Origin: Opitutaceae bacterium
GTDB taxonomy: Bacteria; Verrucomicrobiota; Verrucomicrobiia; Opitutales; Opitutaceae
Length of the DNA stretch: 64,000 bases
Assembly: GCA_016794785.1 (NCBI GenBank)
Contig: JAEUHC010000003.1
Coordinates: forward strand, 100,785 to 164,784
Direction: 5' to 3'
Below the pieces are notes generated by a model that had not been told where the DNA came from, did no database searches, and saw nothing but the letters and a program-made list of their open reading frames with translations. Each line of letters begins with the position of its first letter. The first letter of the stretch is position 1. Below are positions 57,679 to 64,000 of this stretch, piece after piece. The position numbers and the translations under genes are program-made.

Positions 57679-59637
57679 GTGCCAGATCAGACGATTACCT
57701 CAGTATCCCGGGAGTCCCGGAAATTCAGGCCTTCGGCCGAGTTCAAAGCCCAAGCCAACCTTGGGAGTGAGACGGCTTACAAAAGGCTCTACACCGAGTC
57801 TGTCAACTCCCCAGAAAAGTTCTGGGACAAGCAGGCCAAGGAACACATCGTCTGGCGCAAGCCGTACAAGAAGGTCCTCGACTGGAAGCCGCCCCACGCG
57901 AAGTGGTTTGTCGGCGGCAAATTGAACGTCTCCGAGAACTGCATCGACCGCCATCTCGGCACCTATCGCGAGAACAAGGCGGCGCTGATCTTCGAGGGTG
58001 AGCCGGGGGACGTGCGTACAATCACGTACAAGCAGCTCCATTTCCACGTCTGCCGCTGGGCGAATGCATTTCACAACATGGGAGTCGGAGAGGGCGACCG
58101 GGTCGCCATCTACATGCCGATGATCCCGGAGGCCGTGATCGCGATGCTGGCCTGCGCCCGGGTCGGCGCAATTCACACCGTGGTCTTCGGCGGCTTCAGT
58201 CCCGAGGCGCTCAAGGACCGCATCAACGACTGCAAGGCCAAGCTGGTCATCACGGCCGACGGCGGCTGGCGCCGCGGCAAGATCATCGAGCTCAAGGCCA
58301 ACGTCGACAAGGCCGTCGAGGGTACGCCGACCGTGCAGACCGTGCTGGTCGTCAAGCGCACCGGCCATGCGATCAACATGGTCGAGGGCCGCGACGTCTG
58401 GTGGAAGGAAGCCTGGGAAGGCGCGCCGAATACCCACAAGGCGAAGGCGTTCGATTCCGAGCACCCGCTGTTCATCCTCTACACGTCGGGTTCGACCGGA
58501 AAACCCAAGGGAGTGCTGCACACGTCGGCCGGCTACCTGCTCGGCGCGAAACTCAGCTCCCACTACGTTTTCGACCTGAAGGAAAACGACCGTTACTTCT
58601 GCTCGGCCGACATCGGCTGGGTCACGGGTCACAGCTACGTCGTGTACGGCCTCCTCTCGAACGGCGCCACGGTGTTCCTCTATGAAGGAGCCCCCAATCA
58701 GCCGGAGCCGGATCGCTTCTGGCAGATGATCGACCGGCACGGGATCACCATCCTGTACACCGCGCCCACCGCCATTCGGGCGTTCATGCGCTGGGGCGAC
58801 AACTACGTCCTGCGGCACCGGCTCGATTCCCTCCGCTTGCTCGGCTCGGTCGGCGAACCGATCAATCCCGAGGCCTGGATGTGGTATCACACCCTCATCG
58901 GCAAGAAGCGGTGCCCGATCGTGGACACTTGGTGGCAGACGGAAACGGGTTCCATCATGATCACCCCGCTCCCCGGCGTCACCGCCGCCACCCCCGGCTC
59001 CGCTACGCGTCCGTTCTTTGGCGTCGTAGCCAAGGTAGTCGACGACAAGTGCCGGGAAGTGCCGCGCAACTCCGGGGGCAAGCTGGTCATCACCCAGCCC
59101 TGGCCCTCGATGCTGCGGACGCTGTGGGGCGACGACGACCGCTACGTCCGCCAGTACTTCAGCGAGTTTCCGGGCCGGCCCGAGATCTACTTCACGGGTG
59201 ACGGCGCCCGGCAGGACAAGGATGGCAACTTCTGGATCGTCGGCCGCATCGACGACGTGCTCAACGTCTCCGGCCACCGCATCGGCACCGCCGAGATCGA
59301 GAGCGCGCTCGTCTCGCATCCCGCCGTCGCGGAAGCCGCGGCCGTCGGACGCCCCGACGAGCTCAAGGGTCAGTCGCTCTGTGTCTTCGTCACCCTCAAG
59401 GCCGGCCAGGTCGCGAGCGACGAACTCAAGGAGCAACTGCGCAATCACGTGGGCAAGGAGATCGGCTCCCTGGCCAAGCCCGACTCGATCCGCTTCGCCG
59501 CCGGTCTGCCCAAGACCCGCAGCGGAAAGATCATGCGGCGCATCCTGAAGGAGATCGCCGCCGGTGGCGAAGTGAAGGGTGACACGACGACGCTGGAAGA
59601 CTTCAGCGTGGTCGCCGCGCTTCAGAGCGAGGAATAA
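57679..59637 (+). CDS. acs: acetyl-CoA synthetase
   Basis: 652 residues from a GTG start at 57679. Activates acetate with ATP and CoA. The P-loop-like motif [11 protein letters not shown] is near residue 267. [16 protein letters not shown] is the acetate-specific block. The catalytic lysine for acetylation control lies in [12 protein letters not shown] near the end. Family length is normal. 107 bp of intergenic DNA separate it from divergent rho. The terminator at 59733 lies about 95 bp past its stop. Confidence 0.97.
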   Translation: MPDQTITSVSRESRKFRPSAEFKAQANLGSETAYKRLYTESVNSPEKFWDKQAKEHIVWRKPYKKVLDWKPPHAKWFVGGKLNVSENCIDRHLGTYRENKAALIFEGEPGDVRTITYKQLHFHVCRWANAFHNMGVGEGDRVAIYMPMIPEAVIAMLACARVGAIHTVVFGGFSPEALKDRINDCKAKLVITADGGWRRGKIIELKANVDKAVEGTPTVQTVLVVKRTGHAINMVEGRDVWWKEAWEGAPNTHKAKAFDSEHPLFILYTSGSTGKPKGVLHTSAGYLLGAKLSSHYVFDLKENDRYFCSADIGWVTGHSYVVYGLLSNGATVFLYEGAPNQPEPDRFWQMIDRHGITILYTAPTAIRAFMRWGDNYVLRHRLDSLRLLGSVGEPINPEAWMWYHTLIGKKRCPIVDTWWQTETGSIMITPLPGVTAATPGSATRPFFGVVAKVVDDKCREVPRNSGGKLVITQPWPSMLRTLWGDDDRYVRQYFSEFPGRPEIYFTGDGARQDKDGNFWIVGRIDDVLNVSGHRIGTAEIESALVSHPAVAEAAAVGRPDELKGQSLCVFVTLKAGQVASDELKEQLRNHVGKEIGSLAKPDSIRFAAGLPKTRSGKIMRRILKEIAAGGEVKGDTTTLEDFSVVAALQSEE

Positions 59638-59655
59638 AAGCGCGCCGCATTGCCC

Positions 59656-59724
59656 GGGAGCGCGGCCGTCCCCGGCCGCAACGTCCGGCCGCACGCCGTT
59701 GCGGTCGATGACGACCGCGCTCCC
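59656..59724. repeat. palindromic element downstream of acs
   Basis: GGGAGCGCGG (59656-59665) and CCGCGCTCCC (59715-59724) are exact complements around an inner GGCCG/CGGCC-rich hairpin. Same kind as the other dispersed palindromes. Confidence 0.8.
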
Positions 59725-59732
59725 AACCTCCC

Positions 59733-59762
59733 AAAACCGCCGCCCCCAAACGCGGCGGTTTT
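59733..59762 (+). terminator. bidirectional Rho-independent terminator after acs
   Basis: AAAACCGCCGC (59733-59743) and GCGGCGGTTTT (59752-59762) form a perfect 11-bp stem with an 8-base loop; the T-run closes the stem. Placed between acs and the prepilin cassette. Confidence 0.7.
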
Positions 59763-59811
59763 GCCGTTGCTGGACCTGTAACGTTCGCCCTTCACTCGCG
59801 TCCTCTCCCGC

Positions 59812-60543
59812 ATGCCGCCCCCGCGCCCCAGTCGCCGCTGCACGTCCGCACCGCTTCCACGGGCGGGCCTGCGTCCGGTCTCCTGGTCCCGCGGGGCGTT
59901 CACCCTGATCGAGCTGCTGACGGTCGTCGCCGTGATCGCGATCCTGGCGACCTTTGCCGTGGGTGCCGTGCGGGGAGCCAAGGAGCGCGCCAATATCGCT
60001 CGCGCCCGCAGCGAACTGGCCGCGCTCGTCACCGCGTTGGAGGAGTTCAAGCGCCGGTACGGCGACTACCCGCAGACAGGCGAGTTTACCCAGGCGGCGG
60101 CAACGCCAACCCTGGAGACCACGGGTCCGGGCGTTCAGACCGCGCAGGCCAAGCTCTTCAACGCCCTCACCGGAGTTTTCGGCGCCCGGGCCTTCACCAA
60201 CTCCGACCGGCTCAACGGCCCGAACTTCCTCGACGTCGGTAAGTTCTCGCTCAACGGCAGCCTCACGAATCAGTTTCTCATTCCGGTGAGCAACGCCCCG
60301 AATCCTCCCTCCAAGCTCGAGCAGAACGTCTGCCTGCTCGACCCGTGGGGCCGTCGCTACCTGTACTACTACAAGAACGCGCGGAATCCGAACCAGTGGC
60401 AGGCAACCGGATACGTGCTATATTCCGCCGGTCGCACCGTTGCCGCCAACGGGACCCAGACTCCGCCCATCACGGTCACCACCGGCCTGATGCTGGCCAC
60501 CCAGAGTGCCGAGATGGCGGACAACATTTACGCCAACCCATGA
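59812..60543 (+). CDS. prepilin-type N-terminal domain protein, GspG/major-pseudopilin-like
   Basis: 243 residues. A 28-residue basic leader precedes the prepilin cleavage site G-AFTLIELLTVVAVIAILATFA, with the conserved Glu at +5. The pilin helix continues to about residue 85 (ELAALVTALEEFKRRYGDYPQT), then a beta domain with WGRRYLYYY. The YGDYPQ stretch is typical of GspG-like proteins. First of five overlapping genes; needs a prepilin peptidase not present here. The leader is unusually long, and a downstream start is possible. Confidence 0.88.
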   Translation: MPPPRPSRRCTSAPLPRAGLRPVSWSRGAFTLIELLTVVAVIAILATFAVGAVRGAKERANIARARSELAALVTALEEFKRRYGDYPQTGEFTQAAATPTLETTGPGVQTAQAKLFNALTGVFGARAFTNSDRLNGPNFLDVGKFSLNGSLTNQFLIPVSNAPNPPSKLEQNVCLLDPWGRRYLYYYKNARNPNQWQATGYVLYSAGRTVAANGTQTPPITVTTGLMLATQSAEMADNIYANP

Positions 60544-61298
60544 GCCGCTCCTCCCTTTTCGGTCTTCGCTTCCGGCCGCGGTCCGCGTCGCGCCGCGGTT
60601 TCACGCTGATCGAGCTGCTCACGGTGATCGCCGTGATCGGCATCCTGGCCGCCATCCTGATTCCCACCACATCCTCGGCCCGCACCGCCGCCCGCAAGGC
60701 CAAGACGCGCGGCCAGTTCGCGCAGTGGGCGGCCGCGATCGAGGCGTTCCGCCAGGAATACGGGTACTATCCGACGTTTGAAACCGCCGGCGCCGGGCTC
60801 AACAAGGTGAACGGCAACACCGCGGGCGGCACCAACCTCGCCGCCACCCACCGCTTCTACGAAACCCTCGTCGGCTCGCGCCGCGATGGTTCGGCCCTGC
60901 TCACCGCCACGACCGGCACGCCGCCGCCCCCGCAGGCCCAGAACACCCGCCGGATTCAGTTCATCACGTTCACCGAGGCCGACATGGTGCCCGTGAGCAC
61001 CACCGACGGTACCCTGACCGCGAAGCGAGGGCTGATTCGCGATTCCTTCGACAGCACCGACATCGCGGTCCTGGTCGACCGCAATCTCGACGGTTCGATC
61101 AAGGTGGGCGGTACGGGCGGCGACAGCATCAACGCCCTGCCGTTCGTGAGTCCGCCGGACGTCACCACGGTCCGCCTGCAGCCCAGCGCAACCGACTTCC
61201 CGCCGGCGGCCCAGGGCGGAGTGCGCACCGGCGTGATCTTCTACTCGGCGCCGCCGCGGGCCACCACCGCGACGGACCTGATCATGAGCTGGAAATGA
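60540..61298 (+). CDS. prepilin-type N-terminal domain protein
   Basis: 252 residues. ATG overlaps the previous stop (ATGA). Cleavage site RRG-FTLIELLTVIAVIGILAAILIPT after a 20-residue basic leader. The helix region AARKAKTRGQFAQWAAAIEAFRQEYGYYPT is again GspG-like. The C-terminal domain is unique to this kind of cassette. Confidence 0.87.
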   Translation: MSRSSLFGLRFRPRSASRRGFTLIELLTVIAVIGILAAILIPTTSSARTAARKAKTRGQFAQWAAAIEAFRQEYGYYPTFETAGAGLNKVNGNTAGGTNLAATHRFYETLVGSRRDGSALLTATTGTPPPPQAQNTRRIQFITFTEADMVPVSTTDGTLTAKRGLIRDSFDSTDIAVLVDRNLDGSIKVGGTGGDSINALPFVSPPDVTTVRLQPSATDFPPAAQGGVRTGVIFYSAPPRATTATDLIMSWK

Positions 61299-62101
61299 GG
61301 GGAGTGCACCACGCCAGCCTGAATACCCCGTCGGGCGTCGGAAACCGGCGAACGGCCACCGCGCAGCGGGTGGCCCGCCTGCGCCCGGCTCCCGGATTCA
61401 CGCTGGTGGAACTGCTCGTGGTCATGGGCGTGATGATCCTCCTGGTCGGCGGCTTCGCGCTCGCGATCGCCGGACGGGGAGGAGAGGGCGCCGCCCTCGT
61501 CAATGCCCAGTCGCTGGTCTCCAGCCTCGTGGGCGCCACCCGCGCGCAGGCCGCGCTGCACCAGACCAACGCCCGGTTGATCGTTTACGCGCAGATGCCG
61601 CCTGCCGCGAATGCGGATGCGGCGAAGTATCTGCGCATGCTACAGGTGCTGCGCCAGGAAACGCTCGCCAATGGCACTTCGGTCTGGGTCGCCGTCGGCG
61701 ATCCGGTGACCCTGCCCGCGCCCATCTGCGTCGTGCCCCCCGCTCCGGTGCCCGCCAATCATCTCCGCACCGGCGTGGCGTGGAACAACAACGTCGCCAT
61801 GGGGCCGGTCTCCACCCTGACCATCGCCACCGGGTTCAACTACCGCGGCCAGGTCAATGCCACCGCCAGCCAGTTCTTCGGCGTGCAGGGGCAGAACGGG
61901 CGTATCCTGTATCTGGAGATGGACCAGACCGGCACCGTGATCTCGCCGGCGCCGTCCGCCAACCCGGTCAAGATCGCCCTCACCACCGCGATCCTCGGCG
62001 GCAACGCGCTGCCGCAGTTCAACAACGCCAACGGCGTGCGCGGCGTCGTGGTCCGCCGCTCGGGCTCCGTCTCGCTGGTCGATACGTCGACCGGATTCTG
62101 A
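61295..62101 (+). CDS. prepilin-type protein, Verru_Chthon cassette D-like
   Basis: 268 residues. ATG overlaps the previous stop. Cleavage site APG-FTLVELLVVMGVMILLVGGFA after a 34-residue leader, then a long C-terminal domain with repeated aliphatic strands (VSTLTIATGFNYRGQ, ILYLEMDQTGTVI). Position and length fit protein D of the Verru_Chthon four-gene cassette; that name is inferred from memory of the family, not a search. Confidence 0.8.
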   Translation: MRGVHHASLNTPSGVGNRRTATAQRVARLRPAPGFTLVELLVVMGVMILLVGGFALAIAGRGGEGAALVNAQSLVSSLVGATRAQAALHQTNARLIVYAQMPPAANADAAKYLRMLQVLRQETLANGTSVWVAVGDPVTLPAPICVVPPAPVPANHLRTGVAWNNNVAMGPVSTLTIATGFNYRGQVNATASQFFGVQGQNGRILYLEMDQTGTVISPAPSANPVKIALTTAILGGNALPQFNNANGVRGVVVRRSGSVSLVDTSTGF

Positions 62102-62103
62102 CG

Positions 62104-62721
62104 ATGAAACGGTCCGCCTTCTCCCTGCTCGAGGTCGTCGCCGCGCTCGCGATCTTTGCCATCGGCATGGTGGCGGTGATCGGGCTGTTCGCCCCGGTGT
62201 CGAAGTCGGTCTCGTCCGTGGGCGAGGCCGAGGTGGCCGCGCGGGTCGCCGACTCCATCCGCGCCCGCCTGCAGGGGCTGCCGTTCGACCAGGCCCTGAG
62301 TCTCATCCAGCTGCCGGCGGATGTGCGGCGGAAGGACGCGGACGGAGCGTACAATCCCAACGACGGCACGCGGAATCCCGCCGTGATCTTCGGGCTCCTG
62401 AACGGCGACGTCGGCATCTACGATGCCGGCGAAAACCGGCGCCGGTGGTACGACTCGTCGGTGCCGACGCCGCAGCCGGTGCAGGACGCGGACAAGTACT
62501 TCGAGGTCGACCTGATTCGCAACGAGACGCTCTCGCCCGCGGCGGCCGACGGCACCGCCGCCTTCGTGGCGTACACCATGCGCGTGCGCTGGCCGGCCTT
62601 CCTCCGCGCCTCGAGCGGAGCCCCGGTGCAGGTGGGGGCGAATCCCGCAGGTGGCGGCGCCGTGCCGTACGATCACAGCCGCAAGCAGGTGCTGTTCTTC
62701 ACCGGCGCCATCCAGCGATGA
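62104..62721 (+). CDS. prepilin-type protein, Verru_Chthon cassette B-like
   Basis: 205 residues. Short leader MKRS and cleavage before AFSLLEVVAALAIFAIGMVAVIGLF (Glu at +5), as in GspI/PilV minor pilins. Followed by VADSIRARLQGLPFDQAL. Two bases after the previous stop. Likely caps or initiates the pilus-like fibre made by the larger cassette. Confidence 0.83.
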   Translation: MKRSAFSLLEVVAALAIFAIGMVAVIGLFAPVSKSVSSVGEAEVAARVADSIRARLQGLPFDQALSLIQLPADVRRKDADGAYNPNDGTRNPAVIFGLLNGDVGIYDAGENRRRWYDSSVPTPQPVQDADKYFEVDLIRNETLSPAAADGTAAFVAYTMRVRWPAFLRASSGAPVQVGANPAGGGAVPYDHSRKQVLFFTGAIQR

Positions 62722-63875
62722 GCCTCCGCGACCTTATTCCTGGCACGTTGGACCTCGCCCGCCGCCGGCTGCGGCGCCGGCGGTCCGCCTTCACGCTCGT
62801 CGAGCTGCTCGTCGCCGCCTCGATCACGGCCCTGAGGGCCGGTTTCATCGCGGTGATCGTGCGCAACGTATCCATTTCCTGGACGCGCGCGGGCAACCGG
62901 CTCGGCACCGACGCGCAGGCCCGCATCGTGCTCGATCAGCTGCAGCTCGACCTGCAGGGCGCGCTTTACCGGGACGACGGCAACGTGTGGTTCGCCCTCG
63001 ACGTGCTCAATAATTCGAACGGCAACGCCACCGGCCTGTGGCAGATTGCCGGCCGCAATCCCAAGCCCGCGGGCGGCATCTCGCTCGACATGGCGGCCAC
63101 CCGCGCGCAATTGCGCGCCGACGAGCGCGGCAAGTTCGAGCACGCCCGCTTCGGCACCGCCGGGGTCTGGCTGCGCTTCTTCACCACGAGCCGCGGCACC
63201 AACACGGCCGCCACGCCGGCGACGATCTCGGCCCCGGTCGCGGTGAGCTACCAGATCATCCGCCGCTTCACGGCGAGCAATCCCGCCAACACCGGCACCG
63301 CGTATCTCCTGCATCGCTCCGAGGCCCGGCCGGCGACCGCCAACGGCCGCATCGGCGTGCTCGAGGCCGGCTACAACATCACCAGCGCGAACTACACCAC
63401 GAGCACCTCGGGGACGAACAACGGCTCCGTCACCGGCGACCCGCGCGGCATCCAGGTGCCCGGCGGCGCGCGCAATCTGGATGCCGTGATCGCGGACAAC
63501 GTGATCGACTTCGGCGTCCGGGCCTATGTGCGCGACCTGACCGTGCCCGGCGGACTGCGGCTGGTGTTTCCCGCGAACGCCAGCGGCGCATTGTCCAACG
63601 CCGCCACGTCGCGGTTGCGCGGCTCGCTGCCCGCCAACACGCCGCCGGCGTCCTGGGGCACCGCGCAGCCGTTTCCCGACGTGGTCGATGTCATGGTCCG
63701 GATCCTCACCGATGAAGGCGCGGCGTTGATCGCGGAAATGGAGCGGGTCCAGACGCCGGCGCTTACGATCCCAGCCAAGTACAACAACAACGCCCAGGAG
63801 TGGTGGTGGGGCGTGGCGCAGGAGAACTCGCGCGTCTACACCCGCCGCATCGTGCTCAACGCGAAACCGCTGTGA
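62718..63875 (+). CDS. prepilin-type protein, Verru_Chthon cassette C-like
   Basis: 385 residues. ATG overlaps the previous stop. Cleavage site RRS-AFTLVELLVAASITAL, GspJ/PilW-like. An arginine (ITALRAGFIAVIV) interrupts the hydrophobic helix, which is unusual and could be a sequencing error. The large C-terminal domain has many Thr/Asn/Ala repeats (NYTTSTSGTNNGSVT). The next gene of the cassette, a large protein A, would begin after the end of readable sequence. Confidence 0.82.
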   Translation: MSLRDLIPGTLDLARRRLRRRRSAFTLVELLVAASITALRAGFIAVIVRNVSISWTRAGNRLGTDAQARIVLDQLQLDLQGALYRDDGNVWFALDVLNNSNGNATGLWQIAGRNPKPAGGISLDMAATRAQLRADERGKFEHARFGTAGVWLRFFTTSRGTNTAATPATISAPVAVSYQIIRRFTASNPANTGTAYLLHRSEARPATANGRIGVLEAGYNITSANYTTSTSGTNNGSVTGDPRGIQVPGGARNLDAVIADNVIDFGVRAYVRDLTVPGGLRLVFPANASGALSNAATSRLRGSLPANTPPASWGTAQPFPDVVDVMVRILTDEGAALIAEMERVQTPALTIPAKYNNNAQEWWWGVAQENSRVYTRRIVLNAKPL

Positions 63876-63911
63876 AGGGTAACGGTCCAAGATCTTTCCC
63901 TCCCCGGGAGC

Positions 63912-64000
63912 GGGGGGGGGGGGGGGCCCCGGGGGGGGGGGTGGGGGGGGGGGGGGGGGGGGGCGCCCCCCGCCCCCCGCCCCCGGGAGCACGCGCGCCC
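63912..64000. other. homopolymer G/C artefact at contig end
   Basis: Almost entirely runs of G with a few C and one T; no coding or repeat unit. Real DNA of this kind is unlikely; it looks like a low-quality read end. Confidence 0.85.

Overview
The window is GC-rich bacterial chromosome with dense coding on both strands. Gene content points to Verrucomicrobiota, most likely Opitutaceae. The pointers are a delta-60-repeat secreted protein with the C-terminal tandem domain common in that family, a GxxExxY gene, a five-gene prepilin cassette of the verrucomicrobial type, a sulfatase, a ThuA-domain protein and a menaquinone pathway. The lineage call is inferred from gene families; no rRNA gene is present. 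Most of the window is core genome. There is no prophage, CRISPR array or recognisable insertion sequence.

Layout. 1-5.7 kb: end of a NarL-type sensor kinase, metG, then menF-menD. 5.8-11.5 kb: kup, menB, a sigma-70 factor and trpE. 11.7-18.6 kb: a sulfatase, glmS, glgC, a TPR protein and holB. 18.7-22.8 kb: tmk, a PfkB kinase, a TolQ/TolR/TolA-like trio and tRNA-Ala(GGC). 22.9-29.4 kb: an orphan sigma-54 activator, a ThuA-domain protein, rdgB, tRNA-Cys(GCA), parA, two ABC-2 permeases and rnc. 29.5-38.4 kb: the delta-60-repeat protein, mfd-surA-like, radC, a cluster of palindromes and tRNA-Tyr(GTA). 38.4-43.2 kb: the glycolytic run gap-pgk-tpiA and glutamate dehydrogenase. 43.3-47.9 kb: an unknown membrane protein, a GxxExxY cassette, uvrB and hpt. 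48-54.4 kb: an ABC ATPase and binding protein without permease, rpe, a YhaM-type exoribonuclease, an isochorismatase-like hydrolase, a small hypothetical protein and hisF. 54.5-63.9 kb: an unknown 586-residue protein, rho, acs and five overlapping prepilin genes. From about 63.91 kb to the end the sequence is almost pure G/C homopolymer and looks like a contig-end artefact.

How the genes work together. menF, menD and menB belong to menaquinone synthesis, and trpE competes for the same chorismate. gap, pgk and tpiA form one transcription unit. tmk and holB (DNA replication supply and clamp loading) lie in tandem, as do mfd and the surA-like gene. rdgB, uvrB, mfd and radC are maintenance genes.

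The most unusual layer is not a gene. At least a dozen palindromic elements sit between genes and several intrude into them. Three genes (menD, menB, uvrB) end on a TAG inside the GTAG edge of such an element, and two more (glmS, pgk) have their TGA stop in a hairpin loop. One palindrome sits in frame inside menF. Two perfect 74-bp inverted copies of another lie 21 kb apart. The most system-like object is a GxxExxY (PD-(D/E)XK-like) gene framed tightly by inverted repeats at 44.71-45.18 kb.
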